Positions 8,195 to 15,592 of a stretch of 64,000 bases of DNA are shown here, one piece after another. The first letter of the stretch is position 1, and each line of letters opens with the position of its first letter. Location of the stretch: assembly GCF_025717605.1 (NCBI RefSeq), contig NZ_JAJIRQ010000007.1, forward strand, positions 124,001 through 188,000, written 5' to 3'. Made by a program: the position numbers and the translations under genes. The DNA comes from Paucibacter sp. TC2R-5 (lineage in GTDB: Bacteria > Pseudomonadota > Gammaproteobacteria > Burkholderiales > Burkholderiaceae_C). Under the pieces are notes generated by a model. It saw only the letters and a list, made by a program, of their open reading frames with translations. It made no database searches and was not told the DNA's origin.

Positions 8195-9523
8195 ATGAGA
8201 TCACTTTTTACCCTGCTGCTGTCGCTCTTGCTGGCCGCCTGCGCCGCGCCCAAGTACACCGTCGATGATGGACGTAAGGTTGATGAAAGCCTGCTGGCCA
8301 ATATCCGGGCCTATGGCAGTGGCGAGCAGTCTCTGCGGCCCGCCATCGTGCGCAGCGCCGGCTTGAAAGACGCCCAATGCGATCACCAATGGGAGTTACC
8401 CTTCGCGGTCGCGACCAGCTATGGCTGGGGCGAAAACGACCGCGTCGCTTGGGTGCGCGGGCTCAATGTCGACGAGCGTTTGACGGTGGTGGCCGCCTCG
8501 CCCAACTCGACACTCAATCCGGGCGACAAGCTGCAGGCCGTGGCCGGCAGGGCAGACAAAGACAGCGAGGCGCTACTGGCCCGACTGGCCGACGCGCGCG
8601 ACGCCGGCAAGCCCTTTTTTGTCACCCTCAGCAACGGCGCCAGTCGATCCATCACGCCTTTTGAGGTCTGCCGGGGCTACGCCCGCTTAGCGCCCCCCAA
8701 CACGCCCGAAATGCAGGACTACCACTGGTTGCTGAGCATGCATTCGCTGGATCTGTCGAAGGCACAGCTCAGCGAAGATGAAGCGCTGTGGGCGGTGCTG
8801 TGGACGCAAGGCCTGTCCGAAGAGGGCGGCGCGCGCATGAAGACCTATCACTACGGCACCAAGATCGTCGGCACCCTCTACAACTTGGCCACCCTCGCCA
8901 CCGGCCTGCACGGCGCGGCCCTGGCGGCCGAAGCCGCGGTCACCGCGGCCAAGGAGGCCGCCAAATCGGTCGCCTCCGAGATCATCAAGCAGCAGCTGAT
9001 CGAGCAAGGCAAGGCCCTGGCGATGCAGAGAATTCGCGAAGGCCTGATCGATGCCGGCAAAGAGCTGAGCAAGCAGCAAGTGATGAACGGCCTGCAGGCG
9101 GCTGCCGCCAACCGCAGTTCGCTGTCCGGCGTTGCCTGGATCGCGTCCACCGTGTTTGACCAAGCCGATCAGTGGGCCTTCGAGCGCGCCACAAAACTCG
9201 GCGCCGACCCCTTGGCGGCCTTTAGCCTGCATCAGAAGTTGCTGGAGCGCCGCCTGGCGGGCAACGCGTTTGCGCTCGATATCGAACGCCTCGAATCCCT
9301 CAGCAAGCTGGCTCAGACCAAGGGCTTGGATGCGCAGGTTCAGGCCATTTTGCGCGGCTTCAAGGCCAGCGAGCTGGCCCTCGAAATCGGCGCCATGCCC
9401 CTGGCCAGCGCCCCCACCACCTTCTCCTACGAAAGCGCCAGCGACCCCGGCAGCAGCCCTTTCGCGCGCGGTTTGATCGACGCCATGTTGGATATTCCGA
9501 CCGAGTCAGGCGGGCATAAATAA
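8195..9523 (+). CDS. Lipoprotein with PDZ-like domain and degenerate M48-type protease domain
   Basis: This 442-residue lipoprotein has signal MRSLFTLLLSLLLAAC with Cys16 as lipobox cysteine and a good Shine-Dalgarno (AGAAGG). Residues about 90-165 resemble a PDZ domain (ASPNSTLNPGDKLQAVAG, then VTLSNG and ITPFEVC). The order then matches PDZ-containing M48 lipoproteins: LSEDEALWAVLWTQGLSEEGG sits where the family has its ELA..HE.AH helix, and an E/W..ATKLGADPLAAF segment sits where the third zinc ligand helix would be. The HExxH zinc motif is absent. I infer a catalytically inactive relative acting as a scaffold or chaperone. A long Ala-rich helical insertion fills residues about 240-310. 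The stop overlaps the next gene's start (TAATG), so the two are translationally coupled. Confidence 0.65.
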   Translation: MRSLFTLLLSLLLAACAAPKYTVDDGRKVDESLLANIRAYGSGEQSLRPAIVRSAGLKDAQCDHQWELPFAVATSYGWGENDRVAWVRGLNVDERLTVVAASPNSTLNPGDKLQAVAGRADKDSEALLARLADARDAGKPFFVTLSNGASRSITPFEVCRGYARLAPPNTPEMQDYHWLLSMHSLDLSKAQLSEDEALWAVLWTQGLSEEGGARMKTYHYGTKIVGTLYNLATLATGLHGAALAAEAAVTAAKEAAKSVASEIIKQQLIEQGKALAMQRIREGLIDAGKELSKQQVMNGLQAAAANRSSLSGVAWIASTVFDQADQWAFERATKLGADPLAAFSLHQKLLERRLAGNAFALDIERLESLSKLAQTKGLDAQVQAILRGFKASELALEIGAMPLASAPTTFSYESASDPGSSPFARGLIDAMLDIPTESGGHK

Positions 9524-11460
9524 TGAAAATGATGAGTGTGAAGGAAAAAATGAACGGGCGCTGGCCCGCGTCCTTGGGCCTAATCCTATTTTTGAGCGGA
9601 TGGGCTATCGGCGCGCATGCGCAGACCGCGGTTCAGACTGCGGGGCAAAACGCGCCCCAGCCCCTTTCTGCCAGCTCAGCCCCTTCGGCGGCATCTGCCC
9701 CAGCGGTCGCGCCCGACGCCGCCTCAGCGCCCGCAGGCCTGGACAGCGCCGAAGCCGCAGCCCCGGCGCCGCCCAGCTGTTCGGTGCTGACCCAGCGCGC
9801 CATGTCCACCGAGCTGCGCGCCGCCACCGCGCTGAGCCAGAACAAGGGCGTCGACGAGACCGCCAAACTTTTTGACCGCGCGATTGCCCAGTGGACCCTG
9901 GCGCTGGACGGCTGCGAAGGCCGGCCGCGTGAGCGCGCCCAGAAAAACCTCAACGACAGCGAACGCCAGCGCGCGCTGCTGGCCGAGCGCCAGGCCGCCG
10001 GCTCTCAGTGCGAGGTATCGCACCGCGACGCTGCCTCACTGCAGGAGCTGGCTGCGCGGGCCTTTGGCGAACGCCGCTGGCAGGACGCCGCCTCGCTCTA
10101 CGGCAAGGCCGAAACCATGTGGGACTTGGCCTCCGAACATTGCACAGGCGCGCAGCAACAAATCGCCAACAAGAAGCGCGAGCAAGCCGAAATCGACGCC
10201 CACAACGCCGAACACTGCGCCCCTTTGTTTGAGCGCGCCCGCGAGTACACGCAGAAATTCAGAGCCGCAGCCCCCGGCTTGGCCCCGACCGACAAGCAGC
10301 AACAGTCGCAGAGCTCAGAGACGCTCTGGCGCAAGGCCAATGCCGCCTGCAAGGGCAATGCGCAGGAGCTGGCCGGCAACAATGCCCAAGCGGTGGCGCG
10401 CGAGCGCGGCACACCTTGGGTTGCCACTCAAGTCGCCGAGGCCGCTCCCGCGCCCGCAGCTGCGCCAAAACCCTCGCCAACGCCAACGCCTGTGCCTGCG
10501 CCCTCGCCCACAGCACAGGGCGCAGCCTCCAGCAAGCCAAGCCCGGCGGCGCTCGCGACGGCCACAACAGCAGCAGCCGCCACTGTGGCCGCGCCTAGCG
10601 CGGTCACGGCCGCAGCGGTCGGCGCCGCCGCCCTGGCCGCCGTCAGCCCGCGTCCGGCCAGCGCAGAGCAGCCGCAGCAGCAACAGGCGGTGCCTGCAGC
10701 CTCAGGCTCTTCATCAGCCAACAAATCCAACGCGCAAGAGCTGGATGTACTCACCGGCGACACCCGCTACAAAGGCTTGTTCACCCGCGAAGAGGGTCAG
10801 GTCGTGACGGGCAACGGCCGGGTCGAGTGGGCCAATGGCGATGTCTATATCGGTGACTTGCTGCGCAGCGTGCGCCATGGCAAGGGTGAATTCATCTGGG
10901 CCAGCGGCCAGCGCTACAGCGGCGACTGGGTACAAAACAAGGCCACCGGCACGGGCAAGGTCGTGTTCACCAATGGCAATCAGTTCGAAGGCACGGTGAT
11001 CGACGGCACGCCCGAAGGCACCGGCCAGCTTCAGTACGCCAGCGGCGATGTGTACAAAGGGCAGGTGCAACAAGGCCTGCCCCATGGTCGGGGCAGCTTC
11101 CAGTGGAAGGGCGGTCAGCAGTTCGAGGGCGACTGGGTGCGCGCGGTGCCGCAGGGCAAAGGCGTGCTGCGCTTTGCCAATGGCAACCGCTATGCAGGCG
11201 ATATCGTGGCCGGCCAGCCGCAGGGTCAAGGCCTGATGCAACTCAGCTCGGGCGATCGCTATGAAGGCATGTTTCACCAGGGTGAGCCGCAGGGCCAGGG
11301 CAGCTACAACTGGAAGGCCGGCGAACGCTATGTGGGCGCCTGGGTGGCCGGCCGCAAGCATGGCAAGGGCATCTTCTATTGGCCCAATGGTGACCGCTGG
11401 GAGGGTGAATTCAAAGACGACTTGCGCACCGAGTTTGGCGAGTTCATCCCCAAGGAATAG
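9523..11460 (+). CDS. Secreted MORN-repeat protein with Cys-paired helical repeats
   Basis: The protein is 645 residues. After a signal peptide ending GAHAQ comes an Ala/Pro-rich linker. Three helical units of about 55-80 residues follow (about 85-300), each opening with Cys and holding a second Cys roughly 45-60 residues later (SC...GC, QC...HC, HC...AC). A long Ala/Pro/Thr linker occupies about 305-405. About nine MORN repeats of the G.Y.G.W..g..hG.G.. type fill residues 415 to the end (for example GERYVGAWVAGRKHGKG). MORN repeats form elongated beta-hairpin scaffolds that bind lipids or proteins. The gene overlaps the upstream lipoprotein by one base, suggesting a joint envelope function. 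The exact role is unknown. Confidence 0.75.
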   Translation: MKMMSVKEKMNGRWPASLGLILFLSGWAIGAHAQTAVQTAGQNAPQPLSASSAPSAASAPAVAPDAASAPAGLDSAEAAAPAPPSCSVLTQRAMSTELRAATALSQNKGVDETAKLFDRAIAQWTLALDGCEGRPRERAQKNLNDSERQRALLAERQAAGSQCEVSHRDAASLQELAARAFGERRWQDAASLYGKAETMWDLASEHCTGAQQQIANKKREQAEIDAHNAEHCAPLFERAREYTQKFRAAAPGLAPTDKQQQSQSSETLWRKANAACKGNAQELAGNNAQAVARERGTPWVATQVAEAAPAPAAAPKPSPTPTPVPAPSPTAQGAASSKPSPAALATATTAAAATVAAPSAVTAAAVGAAALAAVSPRPASAEQPQQQQAVPAASGSSSANKSNAQELDVLTGDTRYKGLFTREEGQVVTGNGRVEWANGDVYIGDLLRSVRHGKGEFIWASGQRYSGDWVQNKATGTGKVVFTNGNQFEGTVIDGTPEGTGQLQYASGDVYKGQVQQGLPHGRGSFQWKGGQQFEGDWVRAVPQGKGVLRFANGNRYAGDIVAGQPQGQGLMQLSSGDRYEGMFHQGEPQGQGSYNWKAGERYVGAWVAGRKHGKGIFYWPNGDRWEGEFKDDLRTEFGEFIPKE

Positions 11461-11488
11461 AGCCGCATTTCAAGCAGAAGGAACCCAC

Positions 11489-12451
11489 ATGACCACCCGC
11501 ATTGAACTGCTCCCGCCCGATATCAGCCCTTACCGCGCCAGCGCCAGCGGGGTCGACTATGTTCATGTCTTTGCGTCCGGCCGCCCCGGGCCGGTCGTGA
11601 TGGTGCAGGCGCTGACGCATGGCAATGAGTTGTGCGGCGCGATCGCCCTGGACTGGCTGTTCCAGCAGGGGCTGGGGCGCAGCTTGATGCCGCTGCACGG
11701 CGAGCTGATCATCAGCTTTGCCAATGACGAGGCCTATGCCCGCTTCGACCCCGCCGACCCGAATGCCTCGCGTTGCGTGGACGAAGACCTCAACCGCGTC
11801 TGGCATGACAGCGTGCTGTTCGGCCCCGGTGACTCCCTGGAGCTGCGCCGCGCTCGCCAGCTGCAGCCCTTTGTGGACCGCGCCGACCTGCTGTTCGATA
11901 TCCATTCAATGCAAGACGCTTGCCGCCCCTTGATGGTGTGCGGCCTGCTGGACAAGGGCGCCGCCCTGGCGCGCAAACTGGGCATGCCGGGCGACCTGCT
12001 GATCGATACCGGCCACCCCTCGGGCCTGCGCATGCGTGACCGCGGTGGCTTCGGTGACCCAGGCAGCGCCAAGAACGCCTTGCTCATCGAATGCGGCCAA
12101 CATTGGGAGCAAAGCTCGGCCGATGTCGCCATCGACAGCCTAGTGCGCTTCCTCAAACTGAGCGGCATGGTGGACACGAGCTGGGCCGACGCCCGGCTGC
12201 GCCTGCCGCTGCCGCCCAAGCAGCAGCTGATCCGGGTCGACCAGGCCGTGACGGCCTTGAGCGCCGACTTCCATTTCCTGCAGCCGGTGCGTGGGCTCGA
12301 TGTGATCGCCCGGGCCGGCACGGCATTTGCGCAGGACGGCGACACCGTTTTCACAACAAGTTATGACAACACCGTGCTGGTGATGCCCAGCCTCAAGCAT
12401 GGCAAACAGGGAAATACGATGGTGCGACTGGGGCGTTTTGACCCAACTTGA
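11489..12451 (+). CDS. Succinylglutamate desuccinylase/aspartoacylase family zinc deacylase
   Basis: This 320-residue cytoplasmic protein of the AstE/aspartoacylase family (M14-like fold) shows THGNE (zinc His and Glu), DEDLNRVW and DIHSMQD (third zinc His). A C-terminal beta domain starts near residue 230. Members remove acyl groups from N-acyl amino acids or related amides. The ATG at 11489 with AGAAGGA upstream is clearly the start, although the frame is open further 5'. It lies 28 bp after the MORN gene on the same strand and may share a transcript. There are no ast operon neighbours, so a specific AstE function is not supported. Confidence 0.8.
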   Translation: MTTRIELLPPDISPYRASASGVDYVHVFASGRPGPVVMVQALTHGNELCGAIALDWLFQQGLGRSLMPLHGELIISFANDEAYARFDPADPNASRCVDEDLNRVWHDSVLFGPGDSLELRRARQLQPFVDRADLLFDIHSMQDACRPLMVCGLLDKGAALARKLGMPGDLLIDTGHPSGLRMRDRGGFGDPGSAKNALLIECGQHWEQSSADVAIDSLVRFLKLSGMVDTSWADARLRLPLPPKQQLIRVDQAVTALSADFHFLQPVRGLDVIARAGTAFAQDGDTVFTTSYDNTVLVMPSLKHGKQGNTMVRLGRFDPT

Positions 12452-12518
12452 GCTGGATCAAGAACGAAGGGGTCAAGAAGTGCGAACGTGACATTTTCAT
12501 GACAGCCCATTCAAGACC

Positions 12519-13697
12519 ATGAGCCCAAGTCAAGCCAAGCCCAGCCCTGCCAAAAAGTCCGCCACCCCGCGCGCCGCCAAAGCCAAGGCTGCACCGGCAC
12601 CGCTTGAGAAGCCGCGCCGTGCCCGCAGCGGCGACACCGCCGGCTCAAGCAATGACAAGCGGATCGCCCGCCAAGTTGTCAAAGAGGCCTTGAGCGCGGC
12701 GCGCGAGCGCCAGTTGGCCGCCTTGAAAGACATCGTTGCCAAGGGCGGGCCGGATGCCTTGGCCTCTTCGGTGAAAGCCATGGTGGCCGGGGCCTCGGCC
12801 GACGATGCGACCGCGCTGCGCGAAGCGCTGCTGCAGGAGCTGCACGCCACGCCCTTGAACGGCACGCATCCAGACGAGGAGCTGTCGGCTGATTGGCGGC
12901 GCGGCGGCTACCCGTATAAAAACCTGATGTCGCGCAAGACCTATGAGCAGCAAAAGTATCAACTGCAGGTCGAGTTGCTGAAGCTGCAGGCCTGGGTCAA
13001 GGCCACCGGGCAGAAGGTCATTATCTTGTTCGAGGGCCGCGACGCAGCCGGCAAGGGCGGCACCATCAAGCGCTATATGGAGCACCTGAACCCACGCGGT
13101 GCGCGGGTGGTGGCGCTGGAAAAACCCAGCGAAGTCGAACGCGGCCAGTGGTACTTCCAGCGCTATGTGCAGCATCTGCCCACTGCCGGCGAGATCGTGC
13201 TGTTTGATCGCAGCTGGTACAACCGCGCCGGCGTCGAGCGGGTGATGGGCTTTTGCAGCAATGACGAGTATGTCGAGTTCATGCGCCAAGCCCCAGAGTT
13301 CGAGCGCAACTTGGTGCGCAGCGGCGTGCATCTGGTCAAGCTCTGGTTCTCGGTCAGTCGGGCCGAGCAGCGCCGCCGCTTCAAAGAGCGCGAGGCACAT
13401 CCGCTCAAGCAATGGAAATTGTCGCCTATCGATCTGGCCTCGCTGGACAAATGGGACAGCTACACCAAGGCCAAGGAGGCGATGTTCTTCCACACCGACA
13501 TCGCCGAGTCACCCTGGACCGTCGTCAAGTCGGACTGCAAAAAGCGCGCACGCCTGAACGCGATGCGCCATGTGCTGCACCAGCTGCCCTATACCAATAA
13601 GGACTTGGCCAAGCTGGGTCAGCTTGACCCCTTGCTGGTCGGCCGCGCTAACTCGGTCTATGAGCGGGGTGAAGCGAAGGGCACGGCGGGCGCTTAA
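12519..13697 (+). CDS. ppk2: Polyphosphate kinase 2
   Basis: PPK2 transfers phosphate between polyphosphate and nucleotides. The 392-residue protein has a basic, Ala/Lys-rich N-terminal extension of about 50 residues and a helical region to about 120. The kinase core follows: Walker A GRDAAGKGGT (about 172), the conserved KPSEVERGQWYFQRY segment, Walker B FDRSWYNRAGVE (about 229) and the lid region REAHPLKQWK. The SPIDLASLDKWDSYTKA segment is typical of class I PPK2, which mainly makes NTPs from NDPs; class assignment is inference. It is convergent with metW across 19 bp. Confidence 0.9.
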   Translation: MSPSQAKPSPAKKSATPRAAKAKAAPAPLEKPRRARSGDTAGSSNDKRIARQVVKEALSAARERQLAALKDIVAKGGPDALASSVKAMVAGASADDATALREALLQELHATPLNGTHPDEELSADWRRGGYPYKNLMSRKTYEQQKYQLQVELLKLQAWVKATGQKVIILFEGRDAAGKGGTIKRYMEHLNPRGARVVALEKPSEVERGQWYFQRYVQHLPTAGEIVLFDRSWYNRAGVERVMGFCSNDEYVEFMRQAPEFERNLVRSGVHLVKLWFSVSRAEQRRRFKEREAHPLKQWKLSPIDLASLDKWDSYTKAKEAMFFHTDIAESPWTVVKSDCKKRARLNAMRHVLHQLPYTNKDLAKLGQLDPLLVGRANSVYERGEAKGTAGA

Positions 13698-13716
13698 ACG
13701 CTAAGAGGCTGAACGC

Positions 13717-14298
13717 CTAACCCCGGTCGAACTTGAACACCGCCATGCTGGCAAGCAGATTCGGGAAGCTACGCACCGCGTGGCCGTCCTGGATGCCGAA
13801 GCTGTCCAGTATGCGCAGCCGGTTCTTGCGCGCCAGCACCTCAAAGTCGGCGAAAGTGCCGACCCGAATATTGGGCGTGTTGTACCACTCGTAAGGCAGC
13901 ACCCGCGTCACCGGCATGCGGCCCAAGGCCACTTGCAGGCGATTCGGCCAATGGGCGAAATTAGGGAAACTGACGATGCCGATGCGGCCCACGCGGGCGG
14001 TTTCACGCAGCATTGCCTCGGTATTGCGCAGATGCTGCAAGGTCTCCAACTGCAAGACCACATCGAAGCTCTGATCCTCGAAGATGGTCAGCCCGTCTTC
14101 CAGATTGAGCTGGATCACATTGACACCGCGCTGAGCGCAGGCCAGCAAATTGGCATCATCCAGTTCGACCCCGTAGCCGGTGCAGCCTCTATGCTTTTGC
14201 AAATAGGCGAGCAACTCGCCTGTGCCGCAGCCCAGGTCCAGGACGCGCGAGCCGACCGGCACCAAGGCCGCGATTTGTTCGATGACGCCGGCGCTCAT
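13717..14298 (-). CDS. metW: Methionine biosynthesis protein MetW
   Basis: This 193-residue protein has a class I methyltransferase-like fold with [14 protein letters not shown] (SAM-binding glycine motif near residue 23), and [10 protein letters not shown] and [17 protein letters not shown], which are hallmarks of MetW. MetW is the partner of proteobacterial MetX acyltransferases and is needed for full homoserine acylation in several species. It overlaps metX by 4 bp (ATGA), so the two are translationally coupled and share the SAM-II-controlled transcript. Confidence 0.93.
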   Translation of the reverse strand: MSAGVIEQIAALVPVGSRVLDLGCGTGELLAYLQKHRGCTGYGVELDDANLLACAQRGVNVIQLNLEDGLTIFEDQSFDVVLQLETLQHLRNTEAMLRETARVGRIGIVSFPNFAHWPNRLQVALGRMPVTRVLPYEWYNTPNIRVGTFADFEVLARKNRLRILDSFGIQDGHAVRSFPNLLASMAVFKFDRG

Positions 14299-15434
14299 GC
14301 TGCCTCTCCTGCAATGCGAGTGAAATAGGCGCGCAAGACGCCGTGATAGCGCGGGTCCTCCAACAAGAAGGCGTCATGCCCATGCGGCGCGTCGATTTCT
14401 GCGTAAGACACGTCAAGCTTGTTGTCCAGCAAGGCCTTGACGATCTCGCGCGAGCGGGCCGGCGAAAAGCGCCAATCGGTCGTGAAGCTTGCGAGCAAGA
14501 ACTTGCAGCGCGCGCTGGCAAAAGCGCGGCTGAGGTCGCCGCCAAACTCACGCGCCGGGTCGAAGTAGTCGAGCGCGCGGGTGATCAAGAGATAGGTATT
14601 GGCGTCAAAGTAGTCACTGAACTTGTCGCCCTGGTGGCGCAGATAGCTCTCGATCTGGAACTCGATGTCCTGAGTCGTGTAGCCCAGCTCGGCGGCGCGC
14701 ATTTCGCGCCCGAACTTCTGCTCCATCGCGTCGTCCGACAAATAGGTGATGTGGCCAATCATCCGCGCCACGCGCAGGCCGCGCTTGGGGATCGCGCCAT
14801 GCTCAGCGTAATGGCCGCCGTGGAAGTCGGGGTCGGTGATGATGGCGCGCCGCGCCACTTCGTTGAAGGCAATGTTCTGCGCCGACAGCGCCGGTGCGGT
14901 CGCTATCGCGATGCAGTGACGCAGGCGTTCGGGATACCGCAAGGCCCAGTCCAGCGCCTGCATGCCGCCCAGCGAACCGCCCAAGACCGCTGCCAATTGC
15001 GTGATGCCTAACTCGTCAAGCACACGGGCCTGAGCATCAACCCAGTCTTGCACGGTGACGACGGGGAAATCGGCGCCGTAAACCTTGTTTGTCGCCGGAT
15101 TGATGTCGCGCGGCCCGGTCGAGCCAAAGCAGGAGCCGAGGTTGTTGATGCCGATGACGAAGAACTTGCTCGTATCCAGCGGTTTGCCGGGGCCGATCAG
15201 GTTGTCCCACCAGCCTTCGCTTTTGTCCTGGCCCGCGTAGGTGCCGGCGACATGGTGGCTGGCGTTCAGCGCATGGCAGACCAGCACCGCATTGCTGCGC
15301 GCGGCGTTCAGCTCGCCATAGGTCTCGTAGACCATCTCGTAGTCGCGCAACTCAAGCCCGCTGCGCAGGCGCAGTGGCTTGGCAAAAGCCATGCGCTGAG
15401 GGCTGACGTCGCCCAATTGACCCATATGTGGCAT
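14295..15434 (-). CDS. metX: Homoserine O-acyltransferase (acetyl/succinyl) MetX
   Basis: MetX acylates homoserine, the committed step to methionine. It is a 379-residue alpha/beta hydrolase-fold protein with the nucleophile elbow GGSLGGMQ (Ser about 154), [12 protein letters not shown] in the substrate site and the catalytic His in [10 protein letters not shown]. Many proteobacterial MetX enzymes use succinyl-CoA; the donor cannot be settled by eye. The start MPHMGQLGD at 15434 is supported by GGAGG 10 bases upstream (15445-15449), rather than the longer frame from 15467, which would run through the terminator hairpin region. The leader carries a SAM-II riboswitch and intrinsic terminator. 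Confidence 0.93.
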   Translation of the reverse strand: MPHMGQLGDVSPQRMAFAKPLRLRSGLELRDYEMVYETYGELNAARSNAVLVCHALNASHHVAGTYAGQDKSEGWWDNLIGPGKPLDTSKFFVIGINNLGSCFGSTGPRDINPATNKVYGADFPVVTVQDWVDAQARVLDELGITQLAAVLGGSLGGMQALDWALRYPERLRHCIAIATAPALSAQNIAFNEVARRAIITDPDFHGGHYAEHGAIPKRGLRVARMIGHITYLSDDAMEQKFGREMRAAELGYTTQDIEFQIESYLRHQGDKFSDYFDANTYLLITRALDYFDPAREFGGDLSRAFASARCKFLLASFTTDWRFSPARSREIVKALLDNKLDVSYAEIDAPHGHDAFLLEDPRYHGVLRAYFTRIAGEAA

Positions 15435-15449
15435 CAGTGAAAAGCCTCC

Positions 15450-15490
15450 AAAAAACAAAACCGGCACCGCTGAGAGTAAGCGGACGCCGG
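15450..15490 (-). terminator. Intrinsic terminator in the metX leader (riboswitch expression platform)
   Basis: Read on the minus strand, arms CCGGC and CCGCT pair with AGCGG and GCCGG around a 7-base loop (15461-15490), followed directly by TTTTGTTTTTT. It sits between the SAM-II aptamer and the metX Shine-Dalgarno, as expected of a transcription attenuator. The CCGCU of the aptamer core (15513-15509) repeats the 5' arm of this stem and could pair with AGCGG instead, giving a mutually exclusive antiterminator. That alternative fold is inference. Confidence 0.75.
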
Positions 15491-15498
15491 CTTGCGGA

Positions 15499-15553
15499 GT
15501 CCCTCTTTAGCGGAATTTATTAAGCGCCCGCAATTCGGAACAAATCGGCGCTG
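15499..15553 (-). promoter_or_regulatory. SAM-II (SAM-alpha) riboswitch aptamer upstream of metX
   Basis: On the minus strand the leader reads AGCGCC, GAUUUG, loop, AUUGCG, GGCGCU, UAAUAAAU, CCGCUAAAG, AGGGA. This is the order of the SAM-II consensus. P1 is AGCGCC (15552-15547) with GGCGCU (15528-15523). The GAUUU and AUUGC loop segments, the AAUAAAU stretch and the invariant GCUAAA follow. UUCC in the loop (15540-15537) can pair with the 3' GGGA to close the pseudoknot. SAM binding should lower metX-metW expression. The match was made by eye, not by a covariance model. Confidence 0.85.
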
Positions 15554-15559
15554 GGGAGC

Positions 15560-15565
15560 ATTATA
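15560..15565 (-). promoter_or_regulatory. -10 element TATAAT of the metX promoter
   Basis: A perfect TATAAT on the minus strand lies 7 bases before the first base of the SAM-II P1 stem. Transcription would thus begin at or just before the aptamer. No good -35 is seen at 17 bp, because that position falls in the upstream terminator hairpin. Confidence 0.6.
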
Positions 15566-15566
15566 A

Positions 15567-15586
15567 GAGGGCCGTCGGGAGCCCTC
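15567..15586 (-). terminator. Hairpin between sppA and metX
   Basis: Arms GAGGGC and GCCCTC enclose an 8-base loop 7 bp after the sppA stop codon. On the minus strand it is followed by TTATAAT, so a weak terminator for sppA appears to overlap the metX -10 element. The T-tract is short, so efficiency is uncertain. Confidence 0.55.
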
Positions 15587-15592
15587 CTGAAT

